Assembly: GCA_965238045.1 (NCBI GenBank)
Contig: CBDEGU010000007.1
Span: 515,481 to 579,480, forward strand
Reading direction: 5' to 3'
Source: CBDEGU01 sp965238045
Lineage (GTDB): Bacteria; Acidobacteriota; Terriglobia; Bryobacterales; UBA6623
Length of the DNA: 64,000 nt
Under the pieces are notes generated by a model. That model was given only the letters and a program-made list of their open reading frames with translations, made no database searches and was not told where the DNA came from. Shown here piece by piece: positions 8,915 to 17,786 of this stretch. The position numbers and the translations under genes were made by a program. Within the stretch, counting starts at the first letter, position 1; the number at the start of each line of letters is the position of its first letter.

Positions 8915-9994
8915 ATGGAAGGACTCAAGAAGCTAGAGGAACTCGAGGGCCGCTATCAGGAACTTTCCGACAAGATGGCCGACCCGGCCGTTGCCAGCAA
9001 CGCGAACAAGTACAAGGAAGTCGCCAAGGCGGCGGCGGAACTGGCCGGAGTCGTCGAAAAGTTCAAGAAGTGGAAAGCACTGCGGGCGGACATCGAATCC
9101 ACCCGGCCGATGCTCGACGAGCCCGATCCGGAGATGGCCCAGATGGCCCGCGAGGAACTCGCTGAGCTGGAGAAGAGTCAGCAAGAGATCGAGGGCGAGA
9201 TCCGCTTGCTGCTGATGCCCAAGGATCCCAACGACGAAAAGGGGGTCGTGCTGGAGGTGCGGGCCGGCACCGGAGGCGATGAGGCCACGCTGTTCGCCGC
9301 CGAGATCTTCCGCATGTATGCGCGCTATGCCGAGGCGGAAAAATGGAAGGTCGAGATCACTTCGATTAACGAGACCGGCGTCGGCGGCTGCAAGGAAGTC
9401 ATCGCGCTGATCACCGGAAACCGCGTCTACAGCAAGCTCAAGTTCGAAAGCGGCGTGCACCGGGTGCAGCGGGTTCCGCGCACCGATACCCAGGGACGCA
9501 TCCATACCTCGGCGGTCACCGTCGTCGTCATGCCGCAGGTCGATGATGTGACGGTGGTGATTGAACCCAAGGACATTCGTGTCGACACCTATTGCTCGTC
9601 GGGACCCGGCGGACAGTCGGTCAATACGACCTACTCGGCCGTGCGCATTACGCATTTGCCCACCGATTTGGTCGTAACGTGCCAGGACGAAAAGTCGCAG
9701 ATCAAGAACCGAGCCAAGGCCCTGCAGGTGTTGCGTTCGCGGCTCTATGAAATCGAGCTGGAAAAACAGAATGCGCAGCAGAGCCAGGAGCGGCGGAGCA
9801 TGGTTCGCAGCGGCGACCGAAGCGAGAAGATCCGCACCTACAACTTCCCTCAAAACCGTGTGACCGATCATCGTATCGGACTGACGCTGCATCAATTGGA
9901 TCTGATTCTGGACGGCGGACTGGACCCGCTGGCCAATGCGCTGACGGCTTACTTCCAGGCGGAACTGCTCAAAGGAGAACAAGACGCCGCCTGA
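8915..9994 (+). CDS. prfA: Peptide chain release factor 1 (RF1)
   Basis: 359 residues, normal RF1 length. RF1 ends translation at UAA and UAG. The catalytic GGQ motif is at residues 232-234 inside SSGPGGQSVNTT, where the Gln is normally methylated by PrmC. The stop-codon reading PxT tripeptide is at 188-190 and reads P-R-T; the middle residue varies among bacteria (Ala, Val, Glu, Asp are familiar to me), and Arg looks unusual. The rest of the block (QGRIHTSAVTV, NFPQNRVTDHR) is standard. It follows the DUF1385 gene and is probably cotranscribed with it. prmC, the usual next gene, is absent; a transposase and a broken amidohydrolase follow instead. Confidence 0.96.
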   Translation: MEGLKKLEELEGRYQELSDKMADPAVASNANKYKEVAKAAAELAGVVEKFKKWKALRADIESTRPMLDEPDPEMAQMAREELAELEKSQQEIEGEIRLLLMPKDPNDEKGVVLEVRAGTGGDEATLFAAEIFRMYARYAEAEKWKVEITSINETGVGGCKEVIALITGNRVYSKLKFESGVHRVQRVPRTDTQGRIHTSAVTVVVMPQVDDVTVVIEPKDIRVDTYCSSGPGGQSVNTTYSAVRITHLPTDLVVTCQDEKSQIKNRAKALQVLRSRLYEIELEKQNAQQSQERRSMVRSGDRSEKIRTYNFPQNRVTDHRIGLTLHQLDLILDGGLDPLANALTAYFQAELLKGEQDAA

Positions 9995-10097
9995 GGGGTT
10001 GCCTGGCCGGCCGCGCCTTTTTGCCCATGTCTGGTACCGCTAGAGAATTTTCAGTGATAATGTAAACGGCTCTTGTGGTATCTTCGGCTTCGCTTGC

Positions 10098-10856
10098 ATG
10101 CCGATGGCGAAAGCTTATTCGGATGATTTGCGTCGTAAGCTGATCGAGGCGCATCAAGCGGGAGAGGGAAGTCTAGAGACGCTGGCCCGGCGATTCCACG
10201 TCAGCGTCGGCTGGACCAAGAAAGTGTCGGCGACTTTCCGGCGGACAGGCAGCCCGGCGCGGCCGCCGAGCGGTCCGCCCGGACGCCGCGGCCGGTTCGG
10301 GCCCGCAATCCAGCAACAACCGCGGCAGTGGACCGGCGAACAACCCGACCTGACCTTGCACGAGTTGCAAGCGCGGCTGCGCGGCCAAACGGGCATGGCC
10401 GCCAGCATTGGGCGCCTCTGGAGCCTGCTGCGGGAAGGAACCCTTGGCGGCTGGCGAACGTTGACGATTCGGGGCGCGATGCGCCGAGGCGGAAGGGTGG
10501 CCGCGATGACGATCGAAGCCGCCACGGACGGCGATATTTCCCTGGCCTTTCTCGAGCCGGTTTTGTGTCCGCGGTTGCGCCGGGGCGATGTGGTGGTAAT
10601 GGACAATTTGGCGGCTCACAAAGTCGCCGGGGTTCGTGAGCGAATCGAGGGGGTGGGCGCTGAACTGCTGTATTTGCCACCCGATTCACTGGACTTCCAC
10701 CCGATCGAGTCGTGCTGGGCAGAGGTCAAACCACGGCTGCGCGTCGCCCAAGCGCGGTCCCTGAGCAGGTTGGAATCCTGCCTCGACCAAGCCCTCGCCG
10801 CCGTCACTGCCCAAGCCATTCCGGCTTGCTTTCGCCATTGCGGTTACGGTCTGTGA
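10098..10856 (+). pseudogene. IS630-type transposase, internally deleted
   Basis: 252 residues; intact IS630-family DDE transposases are about 340. The N-terminal helix-turn-helix is present (YSDDLRRKLIEAHQAGEGS, then LARRFHVSVGWTKK). The second catalytic Asp sits in VVMDNLAAHK and the Glu in LDFHPIESCWAEVK. The block with the first Asp, usually of the type FLDESGA, is missing: LWSLLREG joins directly to GTLGGWRTLTI, so about 70-80 residues are lost in frame. The protein should be inactive. Inverted ends and the TA target could not be fixed with confidence. The element sits directly upstream of the signal-peptide codons of a damaged amidohydrolase, suggesting it landed in or just before that gene. 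Confidence 0.8.
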
Positions 10857-10871
10857 TAGGTGTGAAACCGG

Positions 10872-11965
10872 GCCAGCCTAGTTGCGTTTCTCATTCTGTC
10901 TTCGGTGCTGGCTGCTCAGAGCCCCGAGTATGACCTGCTGCTGAAGGGCGGGCATGTCCTCGACCCGAAGAACGGCGTCGATGCCGTTCGCGACCTGGCT
11001 ATCGCCGACGGGCGCATCGCCGCCATCGAGCCGGAGATCCCTTCTTCCAAGGCAAAGAAGACTCTCGACGCCGAGGATCTCTACGTAACGCCCGGCCTGA
11101 TCGACTCGCACTTTCACGCCTTCGCCGGCACGGAGAACTCCTCCATCACCGCGGGTCTTTCCAGCATCTTCCCCGACCATGTGACTTTCGGTTCCTGCGT
11201 GACGACCGTGGTCGATGTCGGATCGTCGGGCTGGCGAAGAAACACTCCGATGTCGTCGTCGGCATCAAGTCGGCTCACTGGCGGGCGCCCAACTTTCTCT
11301 CGGTGCGCAAGGCCGTGGAAGCGGGCACGCTGGCCGGTATCCCCGTGATGGTGGACTTCGGCTACTTTCTCGCCGCCCGCCCCTATGAACAGATGGTGCT
11401 TGAGATTCTTCGTCCGGGAGACATCTCGACTCACATGTACCGCTGGCCCTCGCCGCTGCTGGATGAAAATGAAAAGCTGCGGCCCTATCTCCTCAAAGCG
11501 CGCGCACGGGGTGTAAAGTTCGATGTCGGCCACGGCAGTGGCAGCTTTCACTTCCGCAACGCCGAGCCCGCCGTCCGGCAGGGCTTCTGGCCCCACTCCA
11601 TCTCCACTGACTGGCATCGCGGCTCGAACAACGGGGCCATGATCGATATGACGACGATGATGTCGAAGTTTCTCGCCCTGGGCGTGCCGCTCGCCGAGGT
11701 CGTGCGCCAATCGACGGCCAATCCCGCTTCGCAGGTGAAGCATCCCGAACTGGGCCAGATCGCCGTTGGCGCCGAGGCCGATATCGCCCTGTTGCGATTG
11801 GACGAGGGAAAATTCGGCTATCTCGACGGCCGGGGCGGGCGAATCGAAGGTTCCCAGCGGCTCGGCTGCGAGATGACCATCCGGGCGGGACGAGGCGTCT
11901 TCGACTTCAACGGCCGGGCGGGACGGCCCTGGCGCGAGGCGAAGATCAAGTGTCCTACGCGGTAG
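10872..11965 (+). pseudogene. Exported amidohydrolase (dihydroorotase/deacetylase-like), broken by deletion and loss of start
   Basis: Codons from 10872 give a signal-peptide core (ASLVAFLILSSVLAAQS) without a start codon; the first possible start, GTG 10905, would lose the export signal. The metal-binding motif is present as TPGLIDSHFHAF, then VVDVGSSGWR. At about 11230-11235 the frame changes; the second frame resumes with GLAKKHSDVVVGIKSAHWRAPN and runs to the stop at 11965 with DVGHGSGSFHF and STDWHRGSNNGA. Relative to the related protein at 21029, about 45-60 residues between the two parts are missing, so this is a deletion rather than a one-base slip. The related intact gene is at 21029-22339. 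Confidence 0.82.
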
Positions 11966-11978
11966 CTCGCGGGGATAC

Positions 11979-13634
11979 CTACAGCGCAGGCGCAAATTCC
12001 ACGACCGCCACCGACGATAGGCCGCGCTTGCCGAACTCGTCCTCCGGGACGAGTTCCAGCCGATTCCGGCCCGGCTTCAGATCCCAGGCGAAGCTAGCCC
12101 CGACTTGGCGCCAGTCGCCTTCGCCGACCTTTGCCAGATAGCGCTGGAAGAACGGCTGGCTGTTGCCGCACTCGACTTGAAGGGTCGTCTCGCCGCTACG
12201 CGTGAGGCGCAATGAGGCTTGATTGAGCGTCCACCAGAAGTCTCGTTCGCGAGTGTGCCACGCACTGGGCGTATTCTCGGGCGTGGCTTCGGGCAGCGGA
12301 GTTTGCTCGTCGAGGTAGAGGGGGAACCCCCCGTATCCTTCGGCGCCCCAACCGAAGAAGTCGAAGCGAGGCTCGGGCTGTGAGTGCCAGTTGTTGCGCG
12401 GCGTCAACTGCATCCAGCCGGCGGTCATGTAGCCGTGGTCCCATTGCCAGTCCCAGACCGATTGCTTGCCGTAGGTATAGTTGCCGGTCATGCAGGCGAT
12501 CGGATGCTTGCCTCGCAGCTTGCCGAGCCGCTCTTCGTTGAAGTGACGGCCGCGCTGCTGGACTTCGTCCGGCTGGAGGGCCGTCTTCAAATAGATGCGG
12601 TGCATTTCGATCAGACTCAGCGGCTCGCCGCTCTGCTGATCGGCGTAATAGGTGTCAAGCGATGGATCGAAGAATACCCACTTGCCCAGCTCGTCAATCC
12701 AGATTTCGGGGACCTCATGACTGGTGTCTCGCACGCCGTGGATGGCCCAATGCCGCCCTTGCCAGCCCAGCGCCGAGGCGACCGTGAGCATGACCTCGCA
12801 GTAGCTCATGCAATGCCCAAAGATCGTGCCTCCGCCCCGCTCGGCGAGAACCCGGCGAATGTGCCACGGATACGGCCCGTCGCCCCGCCAGCCCTCGTGC
12901 CTGTCGTTGGGCCGCCGTGCCACCCAGCGCATCAGTGCATGGAGTTTGCCGAATTCCGTCTCCTTGCCGGCGATCACCTTGTCGAGTCCGAAGGTCTCGC
13001 GTAACCAGATGAGATCCTCCTGATCCCGGCGCTCGTAGCCGAACTCGAGCGGCGAGGAAACGATCCGCTGTACGCCATCGGAAACCAGACGTACCGTCCC
13101 GCCCTCGGGCCTCGGGCGGGCCAAGCGATACGACAGCTTGACCGACTCGAGCGCCGGTACAATCTCAGCATCCGTGGTGGCCAGCTCGACGCGGACCTGA
13201 GCGTAGCGGCCTTCCGGTTCGATCACCCCAGCCGCGGGCATCCAGTCGCTCCAAGTGCCCGGCGCCTGGAAGTACGTCGTGCCGGTACGAACCTGTGTCG
13301 TCGCTCGCGAGCCCTCGGGGACCGTCGCCTTGGCGGTCACGGCCAAGCCCGATACGCTCGCCCCAGTCGCGAGTATGCCGTCGCCACCAAGATCGAGAAC
13401 ATCGGTCGTAACCACGCCGCGACGGCCGTCGTTCCAGTAACGGGTGTCGAGAGCGAGCCGGTCCCGGTCGAATAATGCGGCGGTGGCCTCGAATCCGCCA
13501 TGGAGGTCCGTGGCCGAAAGCACTCGCTGGGTCGGTGTAGCGCTGTGCATCCCCGCGCCGCCGCAACCCAACGACGCGATCAGCATGAGTAGCCCGGTGA
13601 AGTGCCAACACCCTCCGGCGGTCCCGAGCGGCAT
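11979..13634 (-). CDS. Transglutaminase-like exported protein
   Basis: 551 residues. The N-terminus has a signal sequence ending GLLMLIASLGC, probably a lipoprotein type although the residue before Gly is atypical. The first third is beta-rich with no recognised motif. Residues about 273-345 carry a transglutaminase-like core: GHCMSYCEVMLTVASALGW (candidate nucleophile Cys), then TSHEVPEIWID (His) and WVFFDPSLD (Asp), the Cys-His-Asp order of the superfamily. Such exported proteins act as cysteine proteases or amidases; the substrate is unknown. It converges on the broken amidohydrolase (13 bp between stops) and is divergent from the transhydrogenase gene. Confidence 0.75.
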   Translation of the reverse strand: MPLGTAGGCWHFTGLLMLIASLGCGGAGMHSATPTQRVLSATDLHGGFEATAALFDRDRLALDTRYWNDGRRGVVTTDVLDLGGDGILATGASVSGLAVTAKATVPEGSRATTQVRTGTTYFQAPGTWSDWMPAAGVIEPEGRYAQVRVELATTDAEIVPALESVKLSYRLARPRPEGGTVRLVSDGVQRIVSSPLEFGYERRDQEDLIWLRETFGLDKVIAGKETEFGKLHALMRWVARRPNDRHEGWRGDGPYPWHIRRVLAERGGGTIFGHCMSYCEVMLTVASALGWQGRHWAIHGVRDTSHEVPEIWIDELGKWVFFDPSLDTYYADQQSGEPLSLIEMHRIYLKTALQPDEVQQRGRHFNEERLGKLRGKHPIACMTGNYTYGKQSVWDWQWDHGYMTAGWMQLTPRNNWHSQPEPRFDFFGWGAEGYGGFPLYLDEQTPLPEATPENTPSAWHTRERDFWWTLNQASLRLTRSGETTLQVECGNSQPFFQRYLAKVGEGDWRQVGASFAWDLKPGRNRLELVPEDEFGKRGLSSVAVVEFAPAL

Positions 13635-13735
13635 CCCCGCATGCCGGGTCTCGTGACTAGCTTGGACGAGGCGGGCCGTGGCTTGCGCGCTTATAGTTCA
13701 ACCTTAGCGAAACCGGCGAGGCTTCCGGCGCGGTT

Positions 13736-13852
13736 GCGCTACAATGTTGCGCTACAAGGCTGCGCCACGATGCTGCGCCACGATGCTGCGCCACGATGCT
13801 GCGCCACGATGCTGCGCCACGATGCTGCGCCACGATGCCGCGCTACGATCTT
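13736..13852 (+). repeat. 13-bp tandem repeat, nine units, in a promoter region
   Basis: Nine consecutive 13-base units with consensus GCGCCACGATGCT, starting at 13736. Units 3-7 are identical; units 1, 2, 8 and 9 differ by one to a few bases (for example GCGCTACAATGTT first, GCGCTACGATCTT last), the pattern expected if the middle was recently expanded. It ends 41 bases before the ATG of the transhydrogenase gene, between that gene and the divergent transglutaminase gene. There are no spacers, so it is not a CRISPR array. Confidence 0.95.
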
Positions 13853-13893
13853 GCGCTTGCGCGGGCCGGCAAGACGCGGCGAAGGAAACAACC

Positions 13894-15183
13894 ATGGCAA
13901 ACGAGACCGCGGTGGAACTGGCGACTTCCAACCTCCGCTTTGGACCCGGCGCGACGAGGGAAATCGGTATGGATCTTGCCGATCAGGGCATCCGCCGGGT
14001 GATGCTGCTCACTGATCCAACCGTGGCGTCGCTGCCGCCGGCCGGGGTCGTTCGTGAATCGCTGGAGCAAGAAAATATCTCCTACGCTTTGTACGACCAG
14101 GTCCGCGTCGAACCGACCGATGCATCCTTTCAGGACGCGATTCAGGCCGCCTCCGCCGAGCCCTTTGACGCCTTTGTCGCCGTGGGAGGAGGCTCGACCA
14201 TGGATACGGCGAAGGCCGCGAATCTCTACTCGAGCTATCCAGCCGACCTGCTGGACTATGTGAATCCGCCGATTGGCAAGGGCCTGCCGGTTCCAGGCCC
14301 GCTCAAACCGCTTTTCGCCATTCCAACGACGGCGGGTACCGGAAGTGAAACCACCGGTGTCGCGATCTTTGACTTGCTGGAGATGCACGCCAAGACGGGT
14401 ATCGCCCACCGCGGGCTCAAGCCGACCCTGGGCATTGTCGACCCGGAGAACACTCGCACCTTGCCACCGGAAGTGGCTGCTTCGACTGGGCTCGACGTGC
14501 TCAGCCACGCGATCGAATCCTATACCGCGATCCCCTACACCGAGCGGCCCCGGCCCGATCGTCCCCATCTGCGCCCGGCCTATCAGGGTTCGAATCCGAT
14601 CAGCGATCTGTGGTCGCTCGCGGCGCTGCGCATGGTGCGGGAGTATCTCCAGCGAGCGGTCGAGGATCCCGGCGATGACCAGGCCCGCGGCATGATGCTG
14701 CTGGCGGCCTCGTATGCCGGTGTCGGTTTCGGCAATGCCGGAGTCCATCTGCCGCACGGGATGTCCTATCCCGTCTCGGGCATGGTGAAGGGCATGGCGA
14801 AGGCGTATCAGCCGCCAGGCTACGCCGTGGACGGCCCCTTGGTCCCTCACGGCATATCCGTCATTCTGAACGCGCCAGCGGTGTTCCGATTCACCGCCTC
14901 AGCCTGTCCTGAGAGGCATTTACAGGCCGCTGAAGCCCTCGGCGCCGACATTTCCAGCACTCAGGCCCAAGACGCCGGCAAAATGCTCGCCGACACCATT
15001 GTTGGCTACATGCGGCGGCTGAAGATCCCCAACGGTTTACAGGCGCTTGGTTACGGCGCGGCCGACATTCCGGCGCTGGTCGAAGGCACGCTGCCACAAC
15101 AACGAGTGACCAAACTTTCGCCGCGTCCGGCGGGCCCGGAAGAGTTGGCGAAACTGTTCGAGGAAGCTCTTGTGGCGTGGTAA
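13894..15183 (+). CDS. Hydroxyacid-oxoacid transhydrogenase / iron-containing alcohol dehydrogenase
   Basis: 429 residues from ATG 13894, which has GAAGGA about 7 bases upstream. A longer frame from 13744 would translate the 13-bp tandem repeat and is rejected. GGGSTMDTAK is the NAD-binding loop of group III (iron-containing) alcohol dehydrogenases, and PTTAGTGSETT follows. GLDVLSHAIESY and GVHLPHGMSYP carry the metal-ligand His residues. The long form, with a ~50-residue segment around IPYTERPRPDRP, matches the ADHFE1-like transhydrogenase, which couples oxidation of a 2- or 4-hydroxy acid to reduction of 2-oxoglutarate. It stands beside RidA-like and 2-oxoacid dehydrogenase genes, in keeping with small-acid catabolism. 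The exact substrate is inferred. Confidence 0.85.
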   Translation: MANETAVELATSNLRFGPGATREIGMDLADQGIRRVMLLTDPTVASLPPAGVVRESLEQENISYALYDQVRVEPTDASFQDAIQAASAEPFDAFVAVGGGSTMDTAKAANLYSSYPADLLDYVNPPIGKGLPVPGPLKPLFAIPTTAGTGSETTGVAIFDLLEMHAKTGIAHRGLKPTLGIVDPENTRTLPPEVAASTGLDVLSHAIESYTAIPYTERPRPDRPHLRPAYQGSNPISDLWSLAALRMVREYLQRAVEDPGDDQARGMMLLAASYAGVGFGNAGVHLPHGMSYPVSGMVKGMAKAYQPPGYAVDGPLVPHGISVILNAPAVFRFTASACPERHLQAAEALGADISSTQAQDAGKMLADTIVGYMRRLKIPNGLQALGYGAADIPALVEGTLPQQRVTKLSPRPAGPEELAKLFEEALVAW

Positions 15184-15220
15184 TTGCGGAATGTTCGGCG
15201 CCCGGGCTGGCGTTGGAGCG

Positions 15221-16438
15221 TCAGCGCACGGCCGTGATTTGCACTTGTTCGAGCTGGCTCTGCACCACTTGCACCGTCGTGCGCGCCGGCGGGTTCGTGG
15301 GGAAGAACTTCTGGAAAACCTCGTTCATCTCGGTCATCTGCGAGTCAACGTCCTGTAGATAGACGTGGGCATCGACGACGTTTTCAAGATCCATTCCAGC
15401 GAGGCGGAGAATGCCGCGAATGCCCTCGATCGAGTCGGTCATCTGCTCGGTGAGCGTGTCTCCCTTGCCGGATTTTCCCGACGTCCAGAGGGTCGGTCCG
15501 GAAAGAACGCCGCCGTTGGATGACGTTGGGCTGGTGGGCCGGGAACCAGGAACCACCCGGCCTTTGTTGGCCAGATCGCGCGTCGCAATGAAGGTGATCT
15601 CGACGCTGATCGTTCCGGGAAGCTTCGAGAGAGCAAAGCTGGCCCGGCTCGGCGCGGTCCCAATCGGGAAAGAGTCTTTGTAGACCGAGTTTAGCTTTCC
15701 GTAGGTCGGCCCTTGGTAGCCTTCCGGATCGAGAAAATAGACGTTCACAAACATCGCGTCTTCGTGTTTCAGGCCTCCGGCTTTCAAGATATTCCCGATC
15801 GTTTCCATTGTCTGCTTGGTCTGCTCTTCGATCGATTCGGGGACTTTGTTCGTCTTGGGATTTCGGCCGCCGCTGCCGGAAACATAGAGCGTATCGCCGG
15901 CCCAGACACCGGGCCGGTAGGGGCCCATCGCGGTTGGAATGGACCCGGCCGGCGGGATAAGAATCTTGATCTTCGACTTGTCGGCGTAGGCGATGCAGCT
16001 CACCTCGAGATGGGCGCCGCCCGGCAGTCCGGGCATTTCGAGTGTCGTCCGCGCCGGATAGTGGTCCGGGCCGAAGTAGCCGCCATAGGTCTCGTTCATG
16101 GGCTTGTAGTTGCCCATGTCGTCGAGTTGCACGTGGCAGGAGACGACGTTCGAATAATCCATGCCGGCGGCGCGGAGCACATGGCCCATGTTGTCCATCG
16201 CCATTTTCGTCTGCGCCACGATGCCTTCGGGTTGCTCGCCGGTTTGCGGATCACGGTCGATCTGCCCCGAGATATAAAGCGTCTCGCCCACGAGCACTCC
16301 AGGGGAGTAGGGTTTGCCCGCCTTGAATTCGTCTGGATAGATGATCCGCCGCTCGACCTCGAAGTGATCGCCGGCGGGCAGAACGCCCGCACACAACACG
16401 AAACAGACAACCATGAACGCTGCTTGCTTGAACTTCAT
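15221..16438 (-). CDS. Exported protein with three RidA (YjgF/UK114) domains, copy 1
   Basis: 405 residues. Residues 1-22 are a signal peptide (AAFMVVCFVLCAGVLPAG). Three consecutive RidA-like domains follow, at about 30-150, 165-285 and 295-405; each ends in a PARTT/SRASF-type strand then a beta strand such as LEVSCIAYAD, ISVEITFIATRD or LEQVQITAV. Cytosolic RidA proteins are single-domain trimers that hydrolyse reactive enamine/imine intermediates; three fused domains could make a one-chain trimer. The Arg of the first domain is in YPARTTLE. The paralogue at 16496 lies 57 bp upstream on the same strand, so both are probably one operon. Function outside the cytoplasm is unknown. Confidence 0.82.
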   Translation of the reverse strand: MKFKQAAFMVVCFVLCAGVLPAGDHFEVERRIIYPDEFKAGKPYSPGVLVGETLYISGQIDRDPQTGEQPEGIVAQTKMAMDNMGHVLRAAGMDYSNVVSCHVQLDDMGNYKPMNETYGGYFGPDHYPARTTLEMPGLPGGAHLEVSCIAYADKSKIKILIPPAGSIPTAMGPYRPGVWAGDTLYVSGSGGRNPKTNKVPESIEEQTKQTMETIGNILKAGGLKHEDAMFVNVYFLDPEGYQGPTYGKLNSVYKDSFPIGTAPSRASFALSKLPGTISVEITFIATRDLANKGRVVPGSRPTSPTSSNGGVLSGPTLWTSGKSGKGDTLTEQMTDSIEGIRGILRLAGMDLENVVDAHVYLQDVDSQMTEMNEVFQKFFPTNPPARTTVQVVQSQLEQVQITAVR

Positions 16439-16495
16439 GACGGTTCTCCCCTGTTCTATGTAGCGGTTTCCCTGTAGCGGTGTCTCTGTAGCGCT

Positions 16496-17746
16496 CTAGC
16501 GGACCGCGATCATCGAAATCTCTTCCAGCACCTTCTCCCGCGGGCCGCTCTCGATCACTTGCAGCGTCGTCCGCACGGGCGGGCTATTGGGAAAATATTC
16601 GCGGAACAACTCGGTCATCTTCGGCATGTCGTCGAGATTCTTCAGATAGACATTCGTGCTGACTACGTTCTCAAAGCCCATGCCGGTGAGCTTGAGACTG
16701 TCGAGCTGGTACTGCATCGACTGCCGGAACTGCGACTCGATGTCATCGCCGGCCCGGCCCGCGGATTTGGCCGACAGGAACAGCCGGTCTCCATCGAGCG
16801 TGCCCGGAACCGCCGTGTGCCCCGGCCGCATGTAGTGCGGAATCACGCGGCCCTTGGCCGCAAGATTGCGGGTGGCGACGAAGGTGATCTCGGTGCTGAT
16901 GGTTCCCGGCAGCCGCGTGAGGCAAAAGCTGGCGCGAGCCGAGGCGCGCCCGAGTTCGAAATAGTCCTTGTAGACCGAGTTCAGCTTGGCGTAATTCTCC
17001 GGTCCCAGATAATAGGGATTGACCATGATCGTGTTCTCGAATCCGAGCCCCGCAGCTTCGAGGATTGCGCCGATCGTGTCGAGAGTCTGCTTGGTTTGCC
17101 CCTCGATGGTCTCGGGCACTTCGCCGGTCTTCGGGTTCCGTCCGCCTTGGCCGGAAAGATAGAGCGTGTCGCCGGCCCAGACGGCGGGTGAGTAGGGGCC
17201 CATGGCGGGCGGCGTCGCGCCCTCGGGCGGCGTCACGGTCTCGATGCGGGACGCATCTTTGAACGCCACGCAAGTAATCTCAAGGTGCGAACCGGCGGGC
17301 AGTCCGGGGAACTCCAGCGTCGTTCGCGCCGGGTAGCTGCCCTCTTTGAAATAGCTCCCGTAGACGGCGTTCATGCCCTTGTAATTGTCCATGTCGTCGA
17401 GCTGGACATGGCACGATACGACGTTGTCGTAATCCATCCCGGCGTCGCGCAGCACATAGCCCATATTCTTCATCGTCATGTGCGTCTGGTCTTCGATCGT
17501 CTCGGGCTGTTCGCGGGTTTGCGGGTCGAGGCTTACCTGCCCGGCGATGTAGAGCGTGTCATCCACCAGCACACCGGGGCTGTAGGGCTTGCCCGCGGGA
17601 AACTCCGCCGGATAGATGAACTCGCGCTCGACCTTGAATTTCGGCGCGGCGGCCGGCGGCTCCCCGGCTTGCGGGGCGCAGGCGACGGACAGCGCGATCA
17701 ACAGAACGAGGGCCACAACGGAAGTTTTCACAGCGAATCTCCCCAT
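16496..17746 (-). CDS. Lipoprotein with three RidA (YjgF/UK114) domains, copy 2
   Basis: 416 residues, a clear paralogue of the downstream protein at 15221 with the same three-domain plan (about 40-160, 172-285 and 300-415). The signal sequence VALVLLIALSVAC has a good lipobox (SVAC), so this copy is likely lipid-anchored while copy 1 is soluble or cleaved. Each domain ends with a conserved Arg-containing strand (YPARTTLEFPG, SARASFCLTRLPG, PVRTTLQVIESG). The first domain, beginning YPAEFPAGKPYSPGVLVDD, is the most conserved between the copies. Tandem duplication is the simplest origin. Neighbouring amidohydrolases suggest handling of nitrogen-containing small molecules in the periplasm, which is inference. 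Confidence 0.82.
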   Translation of the reverse strand: MGRFAVKTSVVALVLLIALSVACAPQAGEPPAAAPKFKVEREFIYPAEFPAGKPYSPGVLVDDTLYIAGQVSLDPQTREQPETIEDQTHMTMKNMGYVLRDAGMDYDNVVSCHVQLDDMDNYKGMNAVYGSYFKEGSYPARTTLEFPGLPAGSHLEITCVAFKDASRIETVTPPEGATPPAMGPYSPAVWAGDTLYLSGQGGRNPKTGEVPETIEGQTKQTLDTIGAILEAAGLGFENTIMVNPYYLGPENYAKLNSVYKDYFELGRASARASFCLTRLPGTISTEITFVATRNLAAKGRVIPHYMRPGHTAVPGTLDGDRLFLSAKSAGRAGDDIESQFRQSMQYQLDSLKLTGMGFENVVSTNVYLKNLDDMPKMTELFREYFPNSPPVRTTLQVIESGPREKVLEEISMIAVR

Positions 17747-17786
17747 ACTCGGTTTTGCTGGACTAGATTACCAAATCCGCGCTGTA

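Noticed and set aside
8933..9982. 349-codon minus-strand frame opposite prfA
   Set aside because: prfA on the plus strand is certain; the antisense translation is Arg/His/Leu-rich without motifs.
13736..13852. Tandem repeat as a CRISPR array or as coding sequence
   Set aside because: Units abut with no spacers; read as protein it gives a meaningless Cys/His/Ala repeat ahead of the better start at 13894.
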